Assembly (NCBI RefSeq): GCF_023653455.1
Contig: NZ_JAKEDR010000028.1
Location: 1 to 27,670, forward strand
DNA from: Paraclostridium ghonii
GTDB taxonomy: Bacteria > Bacillota > Clostridia > Peptostreptococcales > Peptostreptococcaceae
Length of the DNA: 27,670 nucleotides
Direction: 5' to 3'
The notes below the pieces were generated by a model that saw only the letters and a list, made by a program, of their open reading frames with translations, searched no databases and was not told the origin of the DNA. Each line of letters begins with the position of its first letter. The first letter of the stretch is position 1. The position numbers and the translations under genes are program-made. Of this stretch, positions 14,795-23,019 are shown in pieces.

Positions 14795-15676
14795 TTATAA
14801 TTTTGCTGCATCTAAAATTGTTGGAACTTTTTCTTCTGCTCCAATTGCCATTATGTGTACTCCATCACATAAGTTCTCAGCTTTTAGCTGTTGAATTAAT
14901 TCTCCTGCTATTTTTATTCCTTCACTTGCCCAGTTTTCTTTTCCTACAGATCTCAATCTTTCTATTAGTTCGTTTGGAACATATATTCCTGGAACATTCT
15001 CATTCATAAATTTAGCCATTCCTGGAGATTTTAATGGTATTATACCAGCTAAAACCTTTGTATTCATATCTTTTGTATGTTCTTTAAAAGTTCTCATTGT
15101 ATCTATATCATACACAGCTTGAGTTTGAAAAAATTTAGCTCCTGCATTTATTTTCTTTTTCATTTTTAATAATTGCATTTCAATAGGTGTATACCTAGGT
15201 GTTACAGAGGCTCCTAAATAAAATTCAGGAGATCCTTTTAATTTATTACCTACCATATCCGTTCCTTGTGAAAGCTTTTGTGCTGTTTGTAATATTCCAA
15301 CACAATCTAAATCAAATACAGGTTTAGCTTGAGGATGATCTCCTATTATGGTGTGATCCCCTGTTAACGCTAGCATATTTTCTATTCCAAATACACCAGC
15401 TGATAATAATTCCCCTTGTATTGCTATTCTATTTCTATCTCTTCCAGTTACTTGAAGCACTGGTTCTAATCCTTCATCTTTTAATAGCTTACATGTAGTG
15501 AGTGAAGTCGTTCTCATTACTGCAGATTGAAAATCTGTTACATTCACAGCATGAACTCTTCCTTTAACAGCTTTTGCACACTCTATCAAGCGCGATAAGT
15601 CTATTCCCTTTGGAGGAGCCATTTCAGCAGTTATTGCAAACTGACCGTTTTCTAAAGCTTCTCTTAATAAGCTCAT
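14795..15676 (-). CDS. metF: Methylene-tetrahydrofolate reductase large subunit
   Basis: The 293-residue MetF is a TIM-barrel flavoprotein that reduces 5,10-methylene- to 5-methyl-tetrahydrofolate. The family is seen in the N-terminal GQFAITAEMAPPKG (11-24), the LQVTGRDRNR stretch near 94-103, ALTGDH and the later GAKFFQTQAVYD with the conserved FxxQxxY pattern. The gene lies 32 bp after metV, behind an AAGGGGG site, in the MetVF arrangement known from acetogens. No RnfC2-like or Hdr-like subunit gene accompanies it here, so the electron donor is not evident from the locus. Confidence 0.96.
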   Translation of the reverse strand: MSLLREALENGQFAITAEMAPPKGIDLSRLIECAKAVKGRVHAVNVTDFQSAVMRTTSLTTCKLLKDEGLEPVLQVTGRDRNRIAIQGELLSAGVFGIENMLALTGDHTIIGDHPQAKPVFDLDCVGILQTAQKLSQGTDMVGNKLKGSPEFYLGASVTPRYTPIEMQLLKMKKKINAGAKFFQTQAVYDIDTMRTFKEHTKDMNTKVLAGIIPLKSPGMAKFMNENVPGIYVPNELIERLRSVGKENWASEGIKIAGELIQQLKAENLCDGVHIMAIGAEEKVPTILDAAKL

Positions 15677-15708
15677 TTTTTATCCCCCTTCAACCTTTTA
15701 AAAACTAT

Positions 15709-16380
15709 TTAACCATTTGCCATAGCTTCTTTTTTCTTTAAACTTAAACTGCGTGGATTGCAATCTTTTGAATGATCTTTTGGTTCTTTTACTTCTAATA
15801 GATTATCCAATTGATTGATTTCCTTTAATCTATTGTATATAAGAACCCAAGCACAATCATTTTCAGAATTTATTTCACATTTCCCATCTTTTGCTCCACC
15901 GCAAGCCCCATTTAACAACCCTTTAGCACACATTGTAACTGGACATATTCCTCCAGTCCATGCAAGTTCACAATAACCACATGCTTTACATGATTCTTCA
16001 AACTCTCCAACCCTTTTAACTTCACCTATAAATAAAGTATTATTAGCTGGATATACCGGCTTACCTTTTATATTCTTCACCACAGTTTGAGTTCCATCTC
16101 CACATGCTAAAGATAGTATAGCATCTGCTTCTTTTATCTCTGATTTTAATTCCTTTAAATCTTTTTTAGATTTTAGAAGATTACATGCAGGGTCTAATAT
16201 TTTATATCCTAACACTTCTTTTCCTTGTGACTCTAGTCTTTCTTTCATTTTTAAAACTTCTGGTTCTCCACCACTTTTACAAGTAGATGCACATAGATTA
16301 CAGCCTACTAAAACTAGTTTTTTGGCATTTTTAACATAACCTAAAATCTCTTCAAATGGCTTATTCTCAGAAATTATCAT
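15709..16380 (-). CDS. metV: MetV subunit of methylene-tetrahydrofolate reductase
   Basis: This 223-residue protein matches MetV, the small iron-sulfur/zinc partner of MetF in acetogens. Its N-terminal half has cysteines at 27, 30, 34, 66 and 93, and the C-terminal half carries a dense set at 131, 134, 137, 146, 151, 160, 168 and 176 (CKACGYCELAWTGGICPVTM, GACGGAKDGKC). In Moorella-type enzymes MetV binds [4Fe-4S] clusters and zinc and relays electrons to MetF flavin. It starts 26 bp after folD behind an AAGGGGGAA site. The pairing with metF directly downstream makes the assignment secure. Confidence 0.93.
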   Translation of the reverse strand: MIISENKPFEEILGYVKNAKKLVLVGCNLCASTCKSGGEPEVLKMKERLESQGKEVLGYKILDPACNLLKSKKDLKELKSEIKEADAILSLACGDGTQTVVKNIKGKPVYPANNTLFIGEVKRVGEFEESCKACGYCELAWTGGICPVTMCAKGLLNGACGGAKDGKCEINSENDCAWVLIYNRLKEINQLDNLLEVKEPKDHSKDCNPRSLSLKKKEAMANG

Positions 16381-16406
16381 CTCTATTCCCCCTTGAAAAT
16401 CCCCAT

Positions 16407-17279
16407 TTATTTATTATTTTGTAATTTACAGGCTTTCACTATATTTGTAGCTAATATAGAAGTTGTTACTGCCCCTACTCCTCCTGGTACCGGTGTTATC
16501 ATAGAAACTTTATCTAATACATCTTCCATATCTACATCTCCGCATAAATTACCTTTATCATCTACATTTACACCTACATCTATTACTATTGCTCCATCTT
16601 TTATATAGTTATTTTTAACCATTTTAGCCTTACCAACTGCTGCTACTAATATATCTGCTTGAGATGATATTTCTGGTAAATTTTTAGTCTTTGAATGACA
16701 TATATTTACAGTAGCATTCTCATTTAATAAAAGCATTGATAATGGCTTTCCAACTACCATAGATCTTCCTAAAACTACAATATTTGCACCAGTTAAATCA
16801 ATATCATAGTATTTTAATATTTCTACAACTGCAGTAGGTGTACATGGTGGGTATCCAGTTTTATCGTTTTCTACTATTTTAGCTGTATTTATAGGATTAA
16901 AACAATCTATATCCTTATTTGGACTTATTTCATACTTTATTTCATCTTCATTTAAGTGTCCAGGAAGCGGTCTAAAAGTTAATATACCATTAACCTTTTC
17001 ATCTTCATTTAGTTTTTGTACCGCTTTTATAAATTCATCTTTGCTTGCATTTTCATCTAACTGTACTACTTGAGTTTCTATACCTATAGCTTGACATCTT
17101 TTAAGAGCTCCTCTTTCATAAGCTAAGTCGTCAGGTCTTGCACCTACTCTCACTATTGCTAACTTAGGATTTATACCCATATTAATTAAATCGCTAACTT
17201 CTTTTTTTAAATTTTCGGTTATTTTATCTGCAACAGGTTTTCCTTTTATTATTTGTGCTTTTAAATTTGTATTGTTCAT
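16407..17279 (-). CDS. folD: Methylene-tetrahydrofolate dehydrogenase FolD, probably lacking cyclohydrolase activity
   Basis: The 290-residue FolD oxidises or reduces methylene-/methenyl-tetrahydrofolate with a pyridine nucleotide. It shows the family segments PPCTPTAVVEIL, GRSMVVGKPLSMLL and the C-terminal TPVPGGVGAVTT. The catalytic tyrosine is present (Y54), but the lysine four residues later, essential for the cyclohydrolase step (E. coli K54, human K56), is alanine (A58, DLAYERGALK). The glutamine that normally contacts it, in a VQLPLP context, is replaced in TFRPLP. The aspartates in KDIDCF (123, 125) remain. This fits a dehydrogenase-only enzyme working beside the separate cyclohydrolase FchA, encoded just upstream. 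It starts behind an AGGGGG site, 57 bp after fchA. Confidence 0.96.
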   Translation of the reverse strand: MNNTNLKAQIIKGKPVADKITENLKKEVSDLINMGINPKLAIVRVGARPDDLAYERGALKRCQAIGIETQVVQLDENASKDEFIKAVQKLNEDEKVNGILTFRPLPGHLNEDEIKYEISPNKDIDCFNPINTAKIVENDKTGYPPCTPTAVVEILKYYDIDLTGANIVVLGRSMVVGKPLSMLLLNENATVNICHSKTKNLPEISSQADILVAAVGKAKMVKNNYIKDGAIVIDVGVNVDDKGNLCGDVDMEDVLDKVSMITPVPGGVGAVTTSILATNIVKACKLQNNK

Positions 17280-17336
17280 CTTTTGTTGCCCCCTATATCT
17301 TATTCATCAAATTTTCAAATAAAAAACATATAAATT

Positions 17337-17969
17337 TTACTTGTTTAAAGCTATCTCAACTTTTTTATAAACTTCATCACAAATTCTAACTCCATCTTCA
17401 ACAAGCCTATTGACTTCATTTCTTACACTTTCAACGTATTGTTCATCTTTTATAGAATTTATATTTATAACAACATTTAACTGTCCACTAAGGATTGCCG
17501 CTCTTAGACATTGTACTCCAACTCCAACATCACTTATTGCTAGCCTTGAACCCTTGTCTACTAAATCCTCATGTAGTTTAATAGATTCATAACATACCTT
17601 TACAATTTTTATAGGCACCTCACATGCTATTTTAAGAGCACTTTCCATAGTCTCAGCTTTTATTTTTTTCTCTTCTTCTGTAGAACTAGGTAACCCATAA
17701 GCTTTTGATAAAGGAAGGAAACACTGTGCATCCTCATCTATCATATTTAATAAATCTTTTTCTAAGCTTCTAGCTTTTTCTAGTATGCTTTTTACACTTT
17801 CTTCGTATTCTGCATACTTTTTCTTTCCTATAGTTAAATTACATACCATACTACCTAACGCAACACCTATAGCTCCAGTTAAAGCCGCTGATCCACCTCC
17901 ACCTGGAACTGCTGATTTAGAAGCTAGTACATCTACAAAATCTATACAACTCTTTTGTGCTATCTTCAT
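17337..17969 (-). CDS. fchA: Methenyl-tetrahydrofolate cyclohydrolase FchA
   Basis: The 210-residue protein belongs to the FTCD/FchA cyclodeaminase-like family, all helical. It carries the glycine-rich SAVPGGGGSAALTGAIGVAL (18-37), the cysteine-bearing MVCNLTIGKKKY that follows, and IDEDAQCFLPLSKAYGLP near residue 77. It interconverts formyl- and methenyl-tetrahydrofolate. FolD in this cluster has lost cyclohydrolase residues, so FchA is probably the only enzyme for this step. An AGGAGAG site precedes the ATG. Upstream it is separated from fhs by about 430 bp of hairpin repeats, the largest gap within the cluster. Confidence 0.95.
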   Translation of the reverse strand: MKIAQKSCIDFVDVLASKSAVPGGGGSAALTGAIGVALGSMVCNLTIGKKKYAEYEESVKSILEKARSLEKDLLNMIDEDAQCFLPLSKAYGLPSSTEEEKKIKAETMESALKIACEVPIKIVKVCYESIKLHEDLVDKGSRLAISDVGVGVQCLRAAILSGQLNVVININSIKDEQYVESVRNEVNRLVEDGVRICDEVYKKVEIALNK

Positions 17970-18025
17970 AATTTCTCTCCTATATATGGTTTATTTTTAT
18001 ATAAAATTATATATACAACAATCAC

Positions 18026-18399
18026 CCCCTATAAGCTTTCTGTTCATCAGTAAACTTACACGAGTTAGCGAAGTTGCAAAAATAGTTGCTTACGAAGCAT
18101 TTAAAACACATCTTTTCAGTGTTTTGTGCAAAGGAAGCAGTACTATCTACAACGAACACCACTATAAACTTTCTATTCACTTGAAAATCCATAGGAGTTA
18201 GCTAAGTTATAAAAATAGTTGCTTGCAAAGCACTTAAAGTACCTATTTACCGTACTTTATGCAAATGAAGTAACTATTTTTACAATTAGCTTCCCCTATA
18301 AATCTTCTATCAATCAACAAACACGGGTTATCGAAGTTTTATATATTTGCTGACGCAGCACTTAAAGTATATCTTTTATATATACAACAAGCGCTAACC
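18026..18399. repeat. Three tandem imperfect-hairpin repeats between fhs and fchA
   Basis: Three related units (18026-18158, 18159-18292, 18293-18399) each start with a (C)CNCTATAA(A)NCTTTCTNTCA-like head. Each then forms a long imperfect inverted repeat. Unit 2 is clearest: 18200-18242 pairs with 18252-18291 over about 40 positions with a 9-nt loop. Unit 1 (about 18063-18109 with 18120-18156) and unit 3 (GGTTATCG... with ...CGCTAACC) are more diverged. The array ends at the fhs stop codon. I see no coding gene in it. On the minus strand it is transcribed after fhs and before fchA. Confidence 0.8.
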
Positions 18400-20078
18400 T
18401 AGAATAAACCTGCTATTACTCCATTTTCATCAACATCTATTCTTTCTGCTGCTGGAGCTTTTGGAAGTCCTGGCATTTTCATTATTTCACCAGTAAGAGC
18501 AACTATAAATCCAGCACCTGCTGATACTGTTAATTGTCTTACTGTTATTTTAAATCCACTAGGTCTTCCTAATTTTGTTTGATCATCTGTTAAAGAGTAT
18601 TGAGTTTTAGCCATACATATTGGTAATTTACTAAATCCTAATCTCTCTAAATTTTTTATTTCTTTTTCTGCTGCAGGTGTAAATTCCACACCATCAGACC
18701 CATATATTTTAGTAGCTATTGCTTCTATTTTTTCTTTTATAGATAAATCATCTTCATAACAGAATCTAAAGTTATTTTCTTCTTCATCTAATAATCTTAA
18801 AACTTCTTTAGCTACTTCTATTCCACCTTCTCCACCTTTTGCCCAAACTTCAGAAAGTGCAACATTTACTCCTAATTCTCTGCACTTATCTTCTACTAAC
18901 TTAAGCTCTGCTTCTGTATCAAGTGGGAATCTATTTATAGCTACAACTGCAGGAAGTCCATAAACTTTTGTTATATTTTCAACATGTTTTAATAAGTTTG
19001 GAATACCTGCCTCTAAAGCTTCTAAATTTTCTTCATTTAACTTATCTTTAGCTACACCACCATTATATTTTAATGCTCTAACTGTAGCTACTATTATAAC
19101 CGCATCCGGCTTTAAGTCTGCCATTCTACATTTTATATCTAAGAATTTTTCAGCTCCTAAGTCAGCACCAAATCCTGCCTCTGTTACAACGTAATCTGCA
19201 AAATGCATTGCCATCTTAGTTGCTATTACAGAGTTACACCCATGAGCTATATTAGCAAATGGTCCTCCATGAACAAATGAAGGAGTTCCCTCTAATGTTT
19301 GAACTAAATTTGGTTTTAATGCATCTTTTAATAAAGCTGCCATAGCTCCATTTGCTTTTAATTGTCTAGCCGTTACAGGCTCATTATTATATGTATATCC
19401 TACTATAATATTACCTAGTCTTTCTTTTAAATCTATTATATCATTTGCTAGGCAAAATGCTGCCATTACTTCAGATGCAACTGTTATATCAAATCCATCT
19501 TCTCTAGGAACACCATGTGCTTTTCCACCTAATCCGTCAGTTATATTTCTCAACTGTCTATCATTCATATCAACACATCTTCTCCAAGTTATTCTTCTTG
19601 GATCTATTCCTAATATATTTCCTTGATGTATATGGTTGTCTAACATAGCTGCTAGTAAGTTATTTGCAGCTCCTATAGCATGGAAATCCCCAGTAAAGTG
19701 TAGGTTTATATCTTCCATAGGTATAACTTGAGCATACCCACCCCCAGCAGCTCCACCTTTAACCCCAAATACAGGCCCTAAAGATGGCTCTCTTAAAGCA
19801 ACTAAAGCATTTTTATCTAACTTTGCAAATGCGTCTGCTATACCTATAGTAGTTGTAGTTTTACCCTCCCCTGCTGGAGTAGGATTTATAGCTGTAGTTA
19901 ATATTAACTTAGATTTTTGCTTTTTACTATCTCTTTTTAATAAGTTGTAATCAACCTTTGCTTTATATTTGCCATAAAGCTCTACTTCATCATCACTTAA
20001 TCCTAACTTTTTAGCTATTTCCCTTATATCTTGTGGTTTTGCCTCTTGAGCAATTTCGATATCTGATTTAAATCCCAT
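18399..20078 (-). CDS. fhs: Formate--tetrahydrofolate ligase
   Basis: The 559-residue formyltetrahydrofolate synthetase uses ATP to join formate to tetrahydrofolate, the first step of the methyl branch. The nucleotide-binding [10 protein letters not shown] (66-75), [20 protein letters not shown] and [16 protein letters not shown] are diagnostic. I take the ATG at 20078 ([11 protein letters not shown]), 8 bases after AGGAG. A GTG six codons earlier would overlap that ribosome binding site. Length matches the family (about 557). It follows cooC, and a possible internal promoter lies across the end of cooC. The stop codon abuts a hairpin-repeat array. Confidence 0.97.
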   Translation of the reverse strand: MGFKSDIEIAQEAKPQDIREIAKKLGLSDDEVELYGKYKAKVDYNLLKRDSKKQKSKLILTTAINPTPAGEGKTTTTIGIADAFAKLDKNALVALREPSLGPVFGVKGGAAGGGYAQVIPMEDINLHFTGDFHAIGAANNLLAAMLDNHIHQGNILGIDPRRITWRRCVDMNDRQLRNITDGLGGKAHGVPREDGFDITVASEVMAAFCLANDIIDLKERLGNIIVGYTYNNEPVTARQLKANGAMAALLKDALKPNLVQTLEGTPSFVHGGPFANIAHGCNSVIATKMAMHFADYVVTEAGFGADLGAEKFLDIKCRMADLKPDAVIIVATVRALKYNGGVAKDKLNEENLEALEAGIPNLLKHVENITKVYGLPAVVAINRFPLDTEAELKLVEDKCRELGVNVALSEVWAKGGEGGIEVAKEVLRLLDEEENNFRFCYEDDLSIKEKIEAIATKIYGSDGVEFTPAAEKEIKNLERLGFSKLPICMAKTQYSLTDDQTKLGRPSGFKITVRQLTVSAGAGFIVALTGEIMKMPGLPKAPAAERIDVDENGVIAGLF

Positions 20079-20113
20079 AACTAAATCTCCTCTCACTTTA
20101 CTTAATTATATTT

Positions 20114-20141
20114 ATTATACTATATCTTAAGAGTTCGTCAT
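20114..20141 (-). promoter_or_regulatory. Possible internal promoter for fhs
   Basis: On the minus strand TATAAT (20114-20119) is preceded at 16 bp by ATGACG (20136-20141), which matches 4 of 6 positions of the -35 consensus. It straddles the cooC stop codon and would allow fhs expression without cooS. AT-rich DNA gives such matches by chance. Confidence 0.3.
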
Positions 20142-20900
20142 TAGTCTATTTTTTATTTTAATGATTTGCTCTTTAGTATCTAAACTTTCATCATATGGAG
20201 ATTTGCTTGCTCTATCAGAGTTTATAACATCTTGATTGTAGTAAATAAAGCCTAACAATTCGCCATCTTGTAAATTACTAGTTACAAAGTCCTCGTCCGA
20301 CTTATTTCTAATCTTATTCCCTACTACAAAAACTTTTTTAACACCTATATCGCTACCTAATTTTTTTACTTTCCTATAAGTTTGTAAACTTCTCTCTCCT
20401 GGCTCAACAACAACTATAAAGGCATCCACTCCTTGTGCTGTTCCTCTTCCTAAGTGCTCTATTCCAGCTTCCATATCCATTATTACTACATCCTTATTTT
20501 GTAATATTAAATGAGAACATAATCTTTTTAATAGAATATGTTCTGGACATACACACCCCGATCCTCCAGAATCAACAGTTCCTAAAGTTAGTAATCTTAC
20601 GTTGTTGTATTCCTTACAATATAAATCTGGAATATCATCTACTTTAGGGTTTATTTTAAACATTTTTCCAAAACTTTGAGCTTCAGCTCCAGTTCTTTCA
20701 GAAACTAATTTTTTCATTTCTGAAATCGGAGTTATAGATTCTGAAATTTCAGGTGGAAATCCTAATGCTAACCCTAAGTTTGCATCTGGATCTGCATCAA
20801 CTGCTACAACTCTATAGCCTTCATCAGCAAATGATCTTGCTAACATTGACGAAAAAGTTGTTTTTCCTACTCCACCTTTACCTGTTATTGCTATTTTCAT
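20127..20900 (-). CDS. cooC: CODH nickel-insertion ATPase CooC
   Basis: The 257-residue MinD-type ATPase has the P-loop GKGGVGKTT (7-15), DADPDANLG (35-43) and the CxC motif at C116 and C118 (GSGCVCPEH). In Carboxydothermus and Rhodospirillum this cysteine pair binds Ni or Zn at the dimer interface, and the protein promotes nickel insertion into the C-cluster of CODH. It starts 34 bp after cooS behind a GGGAGAGA site, the standard cooS-cooC arrangement. The second family member at 12563-13333 sits among the ACS genes and has diverged considerably. Confidence 0.95.
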   Translation of the reverse strand: MKIAITGKGGVGKTTFSSMLARSFADEGYRVVAVDADPDANLGLALGFPPEISESITPISEMKKLVSERTGAEAQSFGKMFKINPKVDDIPDLYCKEYNNVRLLTLGTVDSGGSGCVCPEHILLKRLCSHLILQNKDVVIMDMEAGIEHLGRGTAQGVDAFIVVVEPGERSLQTYRKVKKLGSDIGVKKVFVVGNKIRNKSDEDFVTSNLQDGELLGFIYYNQDVINSDRASKSPYDESLDTKEQIIKIKNRLMTNS

Positions 20901-20934
20901 ATCTCTCTCCCTCTGTCATTAGTTTATTTTTATC

Positions 20935-22857
20935 TTAAGCTTCTGCTGTAACTTCTTTATTGTTCTTTTCATATACTATTTCTTCAAAATGAGTACGTTT
21001 TTCTTCTATATTGGAAACTATTGCGGATGCTAATTCTTGAGGATTTTCATGTACTGCAAATTTAGCTCCTACATGATTACTAATTGTGTTTGTTAATTTT
21101 TCTACCATATTAGCTGAACCACCAACTGGAGGCATAACACCTAAGAAAGTATCTATTCCTGAAGATACCACATAGCATGCTATTGCAACAGCTTTTTCTG
21201 ACATCCATTCTGGAGCAACTCCAGCTACTGGAAGATCATTCATGTCTATATCTAGGTGATTAGCACAAGCTGCTACTATTTCTAATATACGGCTTATATC
21301 AACACAAGACCCCATATGAAGTACAGGTGGTATATCTACTAATTCACACACAGTAGCTAATCCTTTACCTGCAAGTTTTCTAGCATCTTTACTTAGTAAA
21401 CCATGTTTAGCTGCAGCTTGAGCTGCACATCCTGTAGCAACTACTATTATGTCATTTTTTATTAATTCTTTCATTACTGTTATATGACCTTCATCTGCTA
21501 CATTTTTAGGATTATTACATCCAACAACTCCAACTGCTCCTCTTAATACTCCAGATTTTAAGCAGTCTACTAATGGTTTTATAGTTCCTGGTTCATCTAT
21601 TTGAGAGTTCACAACTCTATCTAATTGAGATAATATAGCTTCTATACTATATCCAACTTTTGCGAACGATTTCTCTTCCGGTATGAATACCTTTTCCTCT
21701 TTTCTATTTTTATAGTTTAATATAGCTTCTTTTACTATCCCTTTTGCTGATTGTAATGCTTCTTCTTCTTTGAATTCTATATGAGTTGCTCCTGTGATTT
21801 TTGCTTTTGGTGATGTCGTTATGAATTTAGTGTGATAACAATCTGATAATGATGCTAATGCTGGGAATATACATTGAACGTCTACTATAACAGCTTCAAC
21901 AGCTCCTGTTAAAACCGCTAACTCTTGTTGATGAAAGTTTCCAGCCATCTTAACTCCATGTCTCATAGTAACCTCATTAGCTGTACAGCACATTCCTGCT
22001 AAGTTGATTCCTTCAGCTCCTACTTCTTTTGCTAAAGCTACCATTTCTGGATCTTCTGCAGCTAATACTATCATCTCTGATAATGAAGGCTCATGACCAT
22101 GTAATATTATATTTACTTTATTATTTTCTAGTACCCCTAAGTTTGCCTCTGTTTCTCTTGGTACAGGTGTTCCAAATAGGATATCACTAAAACGAGTTCC
22201 TATCATTGATCCACCCCATCCATCAGCTAAAGACGTTCTCATACTCATATGTATTAAACTATCTAAGTCTGATGTACATCCGATATGAGTAGAGTGCATT
22301 ATTGTAACTACTTCCCTATCTATAGCTCTTGGCTTAATTTTATATTTTTCCCAAACTTCTTGTCTTTGTTTAGGTGCTCTTTCTAAAAATCTTAATGTTC
22401 CATGAGGTTTACCAAATTCCATTAAAGCTACATCTGCAACCTCATGAGCTATATCATATATATCTCTATTTTCTGTAGCAACTCCCCATTCTGTTGCCAA
22501 ATCTAACAATTTCTTTTCATCTCTTATTTTATAATTGCCATCTGGGCTAGCTAAAGCCATTGTATGCGCTATGTCTCTTGCATGATCAGAGTGAGCTGCA
22601 CATCCTCCAGCTACCATTCTTGCAAAGTTTCTAGCTACTATAGTATCAGCATCTGCTCCACATATTCCTCTTGGAGTTTTTGGAGTTATTCTACAAGGCC
22701 CCATTGCACATATTCTACAACAACTTCCTTGTAATCCAAACCCACAGGCAGCCTTCATAGCAGCCTTTCTGTCAAACGCTGTTTCTACCCCATCTTTTTT
22801 AGCCTTTTCTAACATAAGCTGAGTATTTAAATCAATTGATACCATTTTTTCACTCAT
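20935..22857 (-). CDS. cooS: Carbon monoxide dehydrogenase catalytic subunit
   Basis: The 640-residue Ni-Fe CO dehydrogenase interconverts CO2 and CO and, next to ACS, supplies CO for acetyl-CoA synthesis. N-terminal cysteines C38 and C46 match the inter-subunit D-cluster; C47, C50, C55 and C66 match the B-cluster (SCCRICAMGPC, GIC). The C-cluster ligands are present: His in HGHEPS (about 255), MCC (290-291), C329 (VDVQC), C447 (VVGCNN), C477 (ATGCAAQ) and C518 (MGSC). It is first in the cluster, with its own promoter candidate upstream and cooC directly downstream. The homolog in ACS complexes is also called acsA. Confidence 0.97.
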   Translation of the reverse strand: MSEKMVSIDLNTQLMLEKAKKDGVETAFDRKAAMKAACGFGLQGSCCRICAMGPCRITPKTPRGICGADADTIVARNFARMVAGGCAAHSDHARDIAHTMALASPDGNYKIRDEKKLLDLATEWGVATENRDIYDIAHEVADVALMEFGKPHGTLRFLERAPKQRQEVWEKYKIKPRAIDREVVTIMHSTHIGCTSDLDSLIHMSMRTSLADGWGGSMIGTRFSDILFGTPVPRETEANLGVLENNKVNIILHGHEPSLSEMIVLAAEDPEMVALAKEVGAEGINLAGMCCTANEVTMRHGVKMAGNFHQQELAVLTGAVEAVIVDVQCIFPALASLSDCYHTKFITTSPKAKITGATHIEFKEEEALQSAKGIVKEAILNYKNRKEEKVFIPEEKSFAKVGYSIEAILSQLDRVVNSQIDEPGTIKPLVDCLKSGVLRGAVGVVGCNNPKNVADEGHITVMKELIKNDIIVVATGCAAQAAAKHGLLSKDARKLAGKGLATVCELVDIPPVLHMGSCVDISRILEIVAACANHLDIDMNDLPVAGVAPEWMSEKAVAIACYVVSSGIDTFLGVMPPVGGSANMVEKLTNTISNHVGAKFAVHENPQELASAIVSNIEEKRTHFEEIVYEKNNKEVTAEA

Positions 22858-22955
22858 ATATCTATCCCCTTTTTTATAAAATTTAATATAAGAGAAGTAT
22901 GTTGTTTTGTATAAGCCACATTCATTGCCGCATTTTATATTTATTACTCACCTCA

Positions 22956-22984
22956 ATTATACCAATTATATATTATACTTTCAC
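22956..22984 (-). promoter_or_regulatory. Promoter candidate of the cooS-led cluster
   Basis: On the minus strand an extended -10 box TGGTATAAT (hexamer 22956-22961) has GTGAAA 17 bp upstream (22979-22984, 4 of 6 matches to TTGACA). The predicted start near 22949 gives a leader of about 90 nt before the cooS ATG. I recognise no riboswitch or operator in the leader. Confidence 0.5.
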
Positions 22985-23019
22985 TATAATTTAAGTATTT
23001 TTTTAACAAATTTTGCATA

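Noticed and set aside
17785..18201. Plus-strand 138-codon open frame
   Set aside because: It covers the start of fchA in antisense and continues into the hairpin repeats; it has no ribosome binding site or protein-like composition.
18026..18399. CRISPR-like array
   Set aside because: The units are about 110-134 bp, diverged, with internal inverted arms and no short identical repeats or spacers; no cas genes are present.
22858..22949. Cobalamin or nickel riboswitch upstream of cooS
   Set aside because: The predicted leader is about 90 nt with no recognisable conserved box and no terminator-like hairpin.
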